From: Clostridiales bacterium | Lineage (GTDB): Bacteria; Bacillota; Clostridia; Lutisporales; Lutisporaceae | Assembly (NCBI GenBank): GCA_012522255.1 | Contig: JAAYKT010000173.1 | Coordinates: forward strand, 1-22,603 | DNA length: 22,603 bases | Reading direction: 5' to 3' | Part shown: positions 16,894 through 22,603 of the stretch, piece by piece | Position numbering within the stretch: the first letter of the stretch is position 1 | How the letters are laid out: every line of letters starts with the position of its first letter | Notes under the pieces: generated by a model | Database searches by the model: none | The model's input: only the letters and a program-made list of their open reading frames with translations | Told to the model about the DNA's origin: nothing | Made by a program: the position numbers and the translations under genes

Positions 16894-18456
16894 TCAGCCG
16901 CCTTCTGCATTTTGTGCCGTACCTGTTTTTCCGGCAACTTTATAACCCGGTATGTAGGCACCGGCACCGGATCCGTTATTTACAACGGATTCCAATATGC
17001 TCCTCATGGTCGCACTGGTATCTTTCGATATTACTTGCCTTATCATTCTTGGTTTGAAATCATGTATTGTATTACCTACATCATCAATCAGTTTCTTTGC
17101 AATTCTCGGTTCCATGAGATACCCGTCATTTGCTATAGCACATGCTGCAGTTATTAATTGAATCGGTGTTATGCTGATACCCTGGCCAAATGCAATATTG
17201 GCCAACTCCACAGGGCCTATATAACCGATATCCCTTACTATACCTGAAGCCTCACCTAACAGTTTGATATTAGTTGTCGTACCAAATCCGAAACCCTTAA
17301 TATATTTATAAAACTTATCCTTCCCAAGCCTTTGGGCTACTTCAATAAAAACAGGATTACAAGAGTTTTGCACTCCCTCAACAAAAGTTTCGCTGCCATG
17401 GGGCCTGTAATATCTCCAGCATTTAAGCCTGTGGCCTCCTACTTCTACAAAACCCGAACAATAAAATTTATCATCCGGTTTAACAACGCCTTCTTCCAGG
17501 CCTGCCGCTGATGTAATTATTTTAAAAGTGGAACCCGGTTCATAAGTATCTGATATAACCGGATTGCGCCAGATCTTAAACAGCGCATCATATTGTTCTT
17601 TTAAGGTCATCTGTCCCCATTGCTCTTCAAATTCTTCTGGTGTTTTTCTCGGATCATTATTATCATAATCGGGTTTAACGGCAATAGACAAAACATCACC
17701 GGTTTTAGGTTCCATCACAATAGCCATGGTTCTTCTTGCAAGATTTTCATTCAAGGCATTTTCTACAGCTTTTTCAGTAAAATGTTGAATTACCTCGTCG
17801 ATGGTAAGTATCAAGTTTAAGCCGTTTTGAGGCTCATAGTACTTCCTGTCACCTCCCGGCAGCTCTCTTCCATAGGAATCAGTCATCTTAATATCTCTGC
17901 CCGGATATCCGTTAAGGTATTTTTCAAAAGTGGCTTCCACCCCATCTTGTCCTTGATTATCATAATTTGTAAAACCTAAAATATAAGAAGCGAAATTACT
18001 TTGCGTGTAGAATCTTTTATTATCATCAATATAGATTAATCCTTTAATATTCTTTTCTCTCAAGGAGCTAATTATTTCAGCGTCGACTTTTTGTTTTATA
18101 AGTATTGTATCTTTTTTAGCATTTAATCTATCCAACAAACTGTTTTCGTCCATCCCCAATATTTCTGATAAAGTAGAGGCAACTTCTTCTTTGTCAGTAA
18201 TTTCAACCGGCCTTGCATATATTTGGTAAGCCGGAGCATTTGTAACCAATTCTTTTCCGTTTCTGTCAAAGATTGTACCCCTTTTGGAAGGCACCGGTAC
18301 ATCCCTCGTCCATTGATCCATTGCCTTCTGTTGATATTCCGGTCCGCTTATAATTTGTATAAAAAACAGTTTCACAGTAAGAAAAATAAACATTGCTGTA
18401 AAACTGAATAAAAGAAAAAGCACCCTTTTTCTGATTTTTTTTGCAGCTATTGCCAA
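16894..18456 (-). CDS. spoVD: Class B penicillin-binding protein (SpoVD/FtsI-type transpeptidase), interrupted by in-frame TGA
   Basis: Class B PBPs cross-link septal or cortex peptidoglycan. The 520-residue open part has an N-terminal membrane anchor (about residues 12-34) and the dimerisation domain starting near RGTIFDRNGKELVTN. It then has a transpeptidase domain with all three catalytic motifs: S309-T-F-K312, S365-C-N367 and K510-T-G512. The frame then meets TGA at codon 521. The missing end, including a PASTA domain, is intact downstream; joined, the protein would be about 660 residues, the normal SpoVD size. As it stands the truncated product lacks the last strands of the catalytic fold and is probably inactive. 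The start is TTG 18456, seven bases after GGGGG. It follows ftsL by 24 bases. Whether it serves as vegetative FtsI or sporulation SpoVD cannot be decided. Confidence 0.88.
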   Translation of the reverse strand: MAIAAKKIRKRVLFLLFSFTAMFIFLTVKLFFIQIISGPEYQQKAMDQWTRDVPVPSKRGTIFDRNGKELVTNAPAYQIYARPVEITDKEEVASTLSEILGMDENSLLDRLNAKKDTILIKQKVDAEIISSLREKNIKGLIYIDDNKRFYTQSNFASYILGFTNYDNQGQDGVEATFEKYLNGYPGRDIKMTDSYGRELPGGDRKYYEPQNGLNLILTIDEVIQHFTEKAVENALNENLARRTMAIVMEPKTGDVLSIAVKPDYDNNDPRKTPEEFEEQWGQMTLKEQYDALFKIWRNPVISDTYEPGSTFKIITSAAGLEEGVVKPDDKFYCSGFVEVGGHRLKCWRYYRPHGSETFVEGVQNSCNPVFIEVAQRLGKDKFYKYIKGFGFGTTTNIKLLGEASGIVRDIGYIGPVELANIAFGQGISITPIQLITAACAIANDGYLMEPRIAKKLIDDVGNTIHDFKPRMIRQVISKDTSATMRSILESVVNNGSGAGAYIPGYKVAGKTGTAQNAEGG

Positions 18457-18480
18457 ACCAATACCCCCTTTAGGGACTTG

Positions 18481-18972
18481 CTAATCAAGATAGCTTATAA
18501 AAATATTTATCAAGGATTTTACTTTAGCTATATATTTGTTATCTAATACATCTTTTTTTGAATAAAAAGTTCTATCTATCGCATCGTTTTGTGGTAATGG
18601 TTTTGTTACATTTACATAAACTATTTGCTCGGAGCCCGGATACTGCATATGTAAGTCATCTAATGCGACCTTTTCCAATGATTGCAGGTTTATTGCCTGT
18701 GCCAGTTTAACGCTCAATAAAGAATTTTCTTTTTCCACTTCTTTGAACTCTTTTTCCAATCTATTTATATTATAGTTTATTTCAGCAATACAAGCATAGT
18801 GGGAAATCATTACAATACTGACTGCAAAAACAATCATTACAGTAAGTATATGTGGTTTAGATTTTTTATTCTTTTTTGCTGCTGATTTTGGCTTTTTTTG
18901 TTCTTCATAAAGGGGCACATTATAAAGATATTCATCACTATAATCATAAGCTCTATTGTCTGCTACTACCAA
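18481..18972 (-). CDS. ftsL: FtsL-like septum protein
   Basis: The 163-residue bitopic protein has a cytoplasmic basic N-terminus (KSAAKKNKKSKPH), one membrane segment (about 41-61), then a coiled-coil-like stretch (INRLEKEFKEVEKENSLLSVKLAQ) and a less conserved tail. Sequence conservation in FtsL is low. The call rests on topology, size and its fixed place between rsmH and the class B transpeptidase. FtsL pairs with DivIC/FtsB and activates FtsW-FtsI. The start is TTG 18972 after GGGGGG at seven bases; there is no nearby ATG. The C-terminal tail after the coiled coil is longer than in Bacillus FtsL. Confidence 0.8.
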   Translation of the reverse strand: MVVADNRAYDYSDEYLYNVPLYEEQKKPKSAAKKNKKSKPHILTVMIVFAVSIVMISHYACIAEINYNINRLEKEFKEVEKENSLLSVKLAQAINLQSLEKVALDDLHMQYPGSEQIVYVNVTKPLPQNDAIDRTFYSKKDVLDNKYIAKVKSLINIFISYLD

Positions 18973-18987
18973 TTTTATTCCCCCCTT

Positions 18988-19935
18988 TTAAATATTAGAA
19001 CAAAGTCTTTCAGCGACCCTAAGCTTTGCGCTTCTCGAACGTGGATTCTTTTCAAGTTCCTCGCCTGATGCAATAACAGGCTTTCTTGTAATAATCTTTA
19101 TCAAAGGCACTTTTCCACATACACATTTTGGTATATTTGGCGGACAAATGCAGGGTTTTTCCAGTTTCTTAAAAGCAAATTTTACCAACCTGTCTTCCAG
19201 AGAGTGAAAAGTGATAATGCATATCCTCCCACCTGGTTTTAATAATTCCACTCCATCTTTTATGGTTTCTTCCAGTATACTCAACTCGTTATTTACAGCT
19301 ATTCTTATTGCCTGAAAAGTTCTTTTAGCCGGATGAGGTCCTTCTCTTCTTGCTGAAGCGGGAATTGCCGCTTTTATTATTTCCACTAAATCGAAAGTAG
19401 TTTCAATTCTTCTGTTTATCCTCTCTTTATCGATAAATGAAGCAATTCTTTTGGCCCATCTTTCTTCTCCATATTCTTTTATTATTTTAGCTATATCATT
19501 TTCCGGCCATTCATTGACAATGGTTTCAGCTGTTACCGCATTATTCCTGTCCATCCTCATGTCTAATCTTGCATTTTGCATATAGCTGAATCCCCGTTCC
19601 TCCTCATCCAATTGATGAGAGGATACACCCAAATCCAGCAATATTCCATCAACACTGTTAAATCCTCTGCCTTTTGCTATTACTTTAATGTTGCTAAAAT
19701 TATCATTTATAAGAACAAAACTTTTTTCGAATTCTTTGAGTTTTTTTCCTGAGGCTTCCAAAGCGCTTACGTCTCTATCAATGCCTATAAGCAATCCGCG
19801 GGGTGACAGACATCTCACTATTTGATAAGCATGTCCTCCGCCACCTATTGCTCCATCTATATAAATTCCATCAGGTTTAATATTCAAATTGGATATTGCT
19901 TCATGTAACAATACAGGAGTATGAGAAAATTCCAA
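18988..19935 (-). CDS. rsmH: 16S rRNA m4C1402 methyltransferase RsmH (MraW)
   Basis: RsmH methylates N4 of cytidine 1402 in 16S rRNA using S-adenosylmethionine. The protein has about 315 residues with the SAM loop YIDGAIGGGGHAYQIV, then GILLDLGVSSHQLDEEERGFSY, RTFQAIRIAVNNEL and CIITFHSLEDRLVK. The C-terminal cysteine cluster CICPPNIPKCVCGK is common in the family. I choose TTG 19935 because AGGAGGG (19943-19949) is seven bases upstream. The longer frame from TTG 19962 would run over that site and overlap mraZ. It lies 16 bases after mraZ. Confidence 0.95.
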   Translation of the reverse strand: MEFSHTPVLLHEAISNLNIKPDGIYIDGAIGGGGHAYQIVRCLSPRGLLIGIDRDVSALEASGKKLKEFEKSFVLINDNFSNIKVIAKGRGFNSVDGILLDLGVSSHQLDEEERGFSYMQNARLDMRMDRNNAVTAETIVNEWPENDIAKIIKEYGEERWAKRIASFIDKERINRRIETTFDLVEIIKAAIPASARREGPHPAKRTFQAIRIAVNNELSILEETIKDGVELLKPGGRICIITFHSLEDRLVKFAFKKLEKPCICPPNIPKCVCGKVPLIKIITRKPVIASGEELEKNPRSRSAKLRVAERLCSNI

Positions 19936-19942
19936 TTTGCCG

Positions 19943-19949
19943 CCCTCCT
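19943..19949 (-). promoter_or_regulatory. Ribosome binding site that decides the rsmH start
   Basis: AGGAGGG is located just after the mraZ TAG stop and seven bases before TTG 19935. This supports the shorter RsmH that begins MEFSHTPVLLHEA. Confidence 0.65.
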
Positions 19950-19951
19950 GA

Positions 19952-20383
19952 CTAAATCCCAAGTTGGGACATCTTTTCTGCTACTTCTTCATAAGTAATA
20001 TCCGCATCGTTATTGAATTTATTCCATTCTTCCAATCCCCATATTTCTACTCTTGTGGAAACACCTATGATAACAACGTCTTTATCAATCTTGGCAAACT
20101 CTTTTAGATTATTGGGTATCAATGTTCTGCCTTGTTTATCTATCTCGCACTCCGTGGCCCCTGCAAAGAAAAACCTAACGAAAGCTCTGGCATCTTTATT
20201 GGTCATAGGCAGATTTTTAAGTTTCGATTCAATATTGCTCCATTCCTCCATTGGGTATACAAACAAGCAATTATCCAGGCCTTTTGTCATAACAAAAGAC
20301 CCTCCAAAATACCCCCTGAATTTGGCAGGCATACTCACTCTGTTTTTATTATCCAATGTATGATTATATTCACCTATAAACAT
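19952..20383 (-). CDS. mraZ: Transcriptional regulator MraZ
   Basis: MraZ is an AbrB-like DNA-binding protein that forms a ring and controls its own dcw operon. The 143-residue protein begins MFIGEYNHTLDNKNRVSMPAK in the standard way and carries both DxxxR DNA-contact motifs, DNKNR and DKQGR, one in each half. I start at ATG 20383 because it gives the family's usual length and N-terminus; the frame is open further upstream to 20419, but that would cover the operator repeats. The ribosome site is a modest GTGGTG that overlaps the last AAGTGG repeat, so MraZ binding or mRNA features could affect its own translation start region. Confidence 0.95.
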   Translation of the reverse strand: MFIGEYNHTLDNKNRVSMPAKFRGYFGGSFVMTKGLDNCLFVYPMEEWSNIESKLKNLPMTNKDARAFVRFFFAGATECEIDKQGRTLIPNNLKEFAKIDKDVVIIGVSTRVEIWGLEEWNKFNNDADITYEEVAEKMSQLGI

Positions 20384-20391
20384 AAAAAACA

Positions 20392-20441
20392 CCACTTCAT
20401 TCGTTTCACTGTGTACCACTTCATACCACTTTGACCCATTT
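20392..20441 (-). promoter_or_regulatory. Putative MraZ operator: 10-bp-spaced direct repeats
   Basis: Reading on the minus strand, AAATGG, AAGTGG, AAGTGG and CAGTGA begin at 20441, 20431, 20421 and 20411, a period of exactly 10 bp. A further AAGTGG follows at 20397-20392, 14 bases on. MraZ binds tandem TGGG/GTGG-type repeats at one-turn spacing in E. coli and mollicutes. The repeats start within the -10 region and cover the expected +1, consistent with repression of the dcw operon. Confidence 0.7.
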
Positions 20442-20468
20442 TATAATACTATTCTATACGTTTTTCAA
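20440..20468 (-). promoter_or_regulatory. Sigma-A-type promoter of mraZ and the dcw cluster
   Basis: TTGAAA (20463-20468) and TATAAA (20440-20445) are 17 bases apart, about 57 bases upstream of mraZ. The -10 end abuts the first MraZ-type repeat. Confidence 0.6.
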
Positions 20469-20486
20469 AAATCCTTCTTATATTTC

Positions 20487-20530
20487 AAAAAAATAAAAAT
20501 AGTATTTAATTTCCTTATTTAAATACTATT
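20487..20530 (-). terminator. Rho-independent terminator of lgt
   Basis: A perfect 12-bp inverted repeat (arms 20519-20530 and 20498-20509, nine-base loop) is followed in the minus-strand RNA by UUUUUAUUUUUUU. It lies about 100 bases after the lgt stop. The stem is AT-rich, so its strength is uncertain. Confidence 0.65.
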
Positions 20531-20633
20531 GTTTGAAAATTGTTGTCAGCATTTTGCTATGCAAATTGATTTATATTTTCGATTTATCATTTAAAATTTT
20601 ATAATACAAACAAAATCATAACCAAAGGTTAAT

Positions 20634-21368
20634 TTACAATTGGTCTCTTTCTTTTCTAAGCTTGTAGAATAAAAACAGGCCAATGCAAACCACTAACAAA
20701 CTAACGAGTTGGGCCACCCTTATCCCCACAAACATCAAGCTGTCTGTTCTAAGCCCTTCAATCCAAAATCTGCCCACGGAATATATAACCGCATAAAGTA
20801 TAAAAAGCTCCCCGTCAAATCTTTTATTCTTCTTATAGTAAATCAAAAATAAAAATATCCCAAAATCCCATAATGACTCGTAAAGAAAAGTGGGATGGAC
20901 TTTTATGCCTTCTACCATAATTCCCCATGGCAAATTCGTAGGCCCTCCGTGCGCTTCCCCATTCATATAATTACCCCAACGTCCGATTGCCTGACCAAGA
21001 GCTATGCTTGGGGCTACGATATCCGCTGTTTTCCAAAATGGAATTTTCTTTTTCTTTACAAAAAAATAACCAACTATAACTGCAGCTATAAGCCCTCCGT
21101 GAATGGCTAAGCCGCCTTCCCTCGTATTTATCATTTTTAGTATATTCCCTTTATAATACTCCCATTGAAAAGCTACGTAGTAAGCCCTGGCACCTATAAG
21201 TGCTGCAGGTATGCACCATAGCGCCAAGTCAACTATATCGTCCGGGTTATATCCTTGTCTTTTTGATTCTTTGTATGCTATATATAATCCCAATATCATT
21301 CCAAGGGATATTAATATGCCATACCATCTTACTTCAATGCTGAATATCCGGAAAGCAATAGGATTCAC
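20634..21368 (-). CDS. lgt: Phosphatidylglycerol--prolipoprotein diacylglyceryl transferase Lgt
   Basis: Lgt moves diacylglycerol from phosphatidylglycerol to the lipobox cysteine of prolipoproteins, the first step of lipoprotein maturation in the membrane. The 244-residue polytopic protein has the core signature LGQAIGRWGNYMNGEAHGG near 124-142. It also has VRWYGILISLG at the N-terminus, EGGLAIHGGLI, HPTFLYESLWDF, and GRFWIEGLRTDSL. It starts with GTG 21368 behind GGAGA. It has its own promoter upstream and terminator downstream, so it looks monocistronic and independent of the dcw cluster. A likely client in this window is the DUF3798 lipoprotein. Confidence 0.96.
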   Translation of the reverse strand: MNPIAFRIFSIEVRWYGILISLGMILGLYIAYKESKRQGYNPDDIVDLALWCIPAALIGARAYYVAFQWEYYKGNILKMINTREGGLAIHGGLIAAVIVGYFFVKKKKIPFWKTADIVAPSIALGQAIGRWGNYMNGEAHGGPTNLPWGIMVEGIKVHPTFLYESLWDFGIFLFLIYYKKNKRFDGELFILYAVIYSVGRFWIEGLRTDSLMFVGIRVAQLVSLLVVCIGLFLFYKLRKERDQL

Positions 21369-21404
21369 TTTATTCTCTCCATTTCAAAAAATATTCTATT
21401 TATG

Positions 21405-21434
21405 ATTATAGGTTTAATTTCGTTTTAAAGTCAA
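21405..21434 (-). promoter_or_regulatory. Sigma-A-type promoter of lgt
   Basis: TTGACT (21429-21434) and TATAAT (21405-21410) are 18 bases apart, about 37 bases upstream of the lgt GTG start. Confidence 0.6.
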
Positions 21435-21468
21435 TAGCTGAATTATTATTTAAATGCCATTATAACTT

Positions 21469-21495
21469 ATCATGATAGCAGATTATTGTATTTGA
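21469..21495 (-). repeat. 27-bp interspersed repeat, copy 2
   Basis: This is the partner of 4822-4848, in the same orientation, with an identical 17-base core at 21479-21495. It lies 35 bases upstream of the -35 box of lgt and just after the V-ATPase operon terminator. Confidence 0.6.
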
Positions 21496-21518
21496 TAGTT
21501 TGTTCACCTAATCAAAGT

Positions 21519-21548
21519 AAAAAAAACAAGCCGCAGCTTCGCTGCGGC
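21519..21548 (-). terminator. Strong Rho-independent terminator of the V/A-ATPase operon
   Basis: CCGCAGC and GCTGCGG (21541-21547 and 21531-21537) form a 7-bp, GC-rich perfect stem with a three-base GAA loop. A run of eight U follows two bases later in the minus-strand RNA. It begins only seven bases after the subunit D stop. Confidence 0.88.
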
Positions 21549-21553
21549 AGTAT

Positions 21554-22201
21554 TTATGCTTCTTTCCCCACTAATTCTTTAACTTTCATGAGCCTTACTC
21601 GGTTTCCTCTTTCGTTTTCATCCAGCTTCATAGTTATATATTTTACTGTTTCCTCCAATTGCGGTATCATGACATGCTCTAAGGCATTTACCCTTCTTCT
21701 CGTCTTCTCAATTTCATCCGCCATTAGCTGACATGTCTTTTCAATCTGTGCCAACTCAATCATCCTGGTTAATACTCTTTGTAGGTAGAATATAGCATTA
21801 TCCAATTCACCTGAAGTGTTCGCAAAACCATATGGATATATACCGACTTTTTCTTCATTTTCATTTTTATTTGTGACCAGATTAAATATGGGAGAAATTA
21901 CACTCATTATATTTTTCTTTTCAAATTCCAAAGATATTTTTTCCGTAGGATACATTATAGATTCCTCTATAATATCTGATGACATAACAGCCCTGGCAAT
22001 CAGAAAATTTTTAAATGCATTTATCAGCTCTTCTTCAACGTTCTCCCTTAATTCTTTGTTTTTCATTATAAAATCGATAAACTTTTTCATCAGTTCATCC
22101 TGTTTATCCTTTAATAGCTTATGCCCTCTGACTGCTGTTTTTAGTCTCTTTTTTAGTCGCGTAAGCTCCATCCTTGTGGGGTTAACTCTTAAAATTGCCA
22201 T
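21554..22201 (-). CDS. ntpD: V/A-type ATPase subunit D (central rotor stalk)
   Basis: Subunit D is the coiled-coil rotor shaft of V/A-type ATPases, which couple ATP use or synthesis with H+ or Na+ movement. The 215-residue protein begins with the highly conserved NPTRMELTRLKKRLKTAVRGHKLLKDKQDELM. It ends with the second long helix containing RRRVNALEHVMIPQLEETVKYI, the family signature. It follows subunit B by three bases and is the last gene before the strong terminator, the normal B-D order. The ion used cannot be read from this subunit. Confidence 0.95.
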   Translation of the reverse strand: MAILRVNPTRMELTRLKKRLKTAVRGHKLLKDKQDELMKKFIDFIMKNKELRENVEEELINAFKNFLIARAVMSSDIIEESIMYPTEKISLEFEKKNIMSVISPIFNLVTNKNENEEKVGIYPYGFANTSGELDNAIFYLQRVLTRMIELAQIEKTCQLMADEIEKTRRRVNALEHVMIPQLEETVKYITMKLDENERGNRVRLMKVKELVGKEA

Positions 22202-22204
22202 CTG

Positions 22205-22603
22205 CTAAGCATCCCCTTTAGGCATATATTTTTCTATAAACTCATCCCTTACTCTCTTTAATTCAGGTTTGGGCAAAATAGATAAAAGTTTCCAGCCTAA
22301 TGTAAGGGTTTCTTCGATACTCCTGTCTTCATTTTCACCTTGTGAAACATAATGCTTTTCAAATTCATCCGCAAATTTTGCAAATAATTTATCTGTATCA
22401 CTTAAAGCACCTTCACCAAGTATAACAGCAAGTTCTTTTGCCTCTTTACCTCTTGCGTAAGCAGCAAATAACTGATTCATGGTATCAGCATGGTCTTCTC
22501 TTGTTTTGCCCACTCCTATTCCTATATCCTTCAATCTTGATAAAGATGGCAAAACATCCATCGGAGGCATCAATCCCTTTCTATAAAGCTCTCTGCTTAA
22601 TAT
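22205..22603 (-). CDS. ntpB: V/A-type ATPase subunit B, C-terminal part (5' end outside window)
   Basis: The frame is open from the window edge and gives 132 residues ending at TAG 22205-22207. It begins ILSRELYRKGLMPPMDVLPS, the conserved end of the B-subunit nucleotide-binding domain. It continues with SLSRLKDIGIGVGKTREDHAD and the C-terminal helical region LFAAYARGKEAKELAVILGEGALS. This is the non-catalytic subunit of the A3B3 head. The rest of the gene and the other ATPase genes lie outside the window. Confidence 0.93.
   Translation of the reverse strand: MLSRELYRKGLMPPMDVLPSLSRLKDIGIGVGKTREDHADTMNQLFAAYARGKEAKELAVILGEGALSDTDKLFAKFADEFEKHYVSQGENEDRSIEETLTLGWKLLSILPKPELKRVRDEFIEKYMPKGDA

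Noticed and set aside
16894..16896. Reassignment of TGA as a sense codon (Trp or Gly) to explain the split transpeptidase gene
   Set aside because: TGA serves as a normal stop at the end of the first permease (ATGA overlap at 677-680), at the end of the second DUF881 gene (overlapping sbp) and at the end of murD; other genes have no in-frame TGA.
16719..16967. An 82-codon minus-strand frame across the spoVD break, which could suggest a frameshift
   Set aside because: Its translation has no similarity to transpeptidase sequence, whereas the original frame resumes correctly right after the TGA, so the break is a stop codon and not a frameshift.
1..22603. tRNA, rRNA, CRISPR array, insertion sequence or prophage
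   Set aside because: No repeat-spacer pattern, transposase-like protein, terminal inverted repeats or RNA gene signature was visible; coding is continuous and housekeeping in character.

Overview
This is an AT-rich window in which every gene I can support lies on the minus strand. It is a Gram-positive (Firmicutes, class Clostridia-type) division and cell wall (dcw) cluster. The main reasons are the gene order mraZ-rsmH-ftsL-(spoVD/ftsI)-murE-murF-mraY-murD-ftsW-murA-ftsQ-DUF881-DUF881-sbp-ftsZ, the single PASTA-containing SpoVD-like transpeptidase, the DNPR motif in MurE (meso-diaminopimelate type), the AT-rich composition, and the neighbouring V/A-type ATPase operon. I cannot name a genus from the sequence alone.

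Layout, read in the direction of transcription (right to left). (1) 22603-21554: the end of a V/A-type ATPase operon (subunit B, partial, then subunit D), closed by a strong GC-rich Rho-independent terminator. (2) 21434-20487: lgt, a single-gene unit with its own promoter and terminator. (3) 20468-4906: the dcw cluster. It starts with a promoter overlapped by 10-bp-period repeats that match a MraZ operator. It continues through mraZ, rsmH, ftsL, the spoVD/ftsI transpeptidase, murE, murF, mraY, murD, ftsW, murA, ftsQ, two DUF881 genes, sbp and ftsZ. (4) 4766-1: an ABC importer operon with its own promoter: a DUF3798 lipoprotein, a two-domain ATPase, and two permeases, the second cut by the window edge.

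How the genes work together: MurA, MurD, MurE and MurF build the UDP-MurNAc-pentapeptide and MraY moves it to lipid I. FtsW and the SpoVD/FtsI enzyme polymerise and cross-link septal wall. FtsL and FtsQ (DivIB) form the membrane subcomplex that controls them, and FtsZ supplies the ring. Lgt lipidates exported proteins such as the transporter's lipoprotein. murG, murB, murC and ftsA, often found in such clusters, are absent here.

The most unusual observation is an in-frame TGA in the spoVD/ftsI gene twelve codons after its KTG(T) catalytic motif start. The rest of the transpeptidase domain and the PASTA domain stay open in the same frame, and a 9-bp hairpin lies six bases after the TGA. Other points are a 27-bp repeat upstream of two different promoters, four consecutive division genes starting with TTG, a terminator-like hairpin inside the dcw cluster, and a large hairpin between the lipoprotein and ATPase genes. 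No rRNA, tRNA, CRISPR array or insertion sequence was seen, and no gene-free stretch exceeds about 250 bases.
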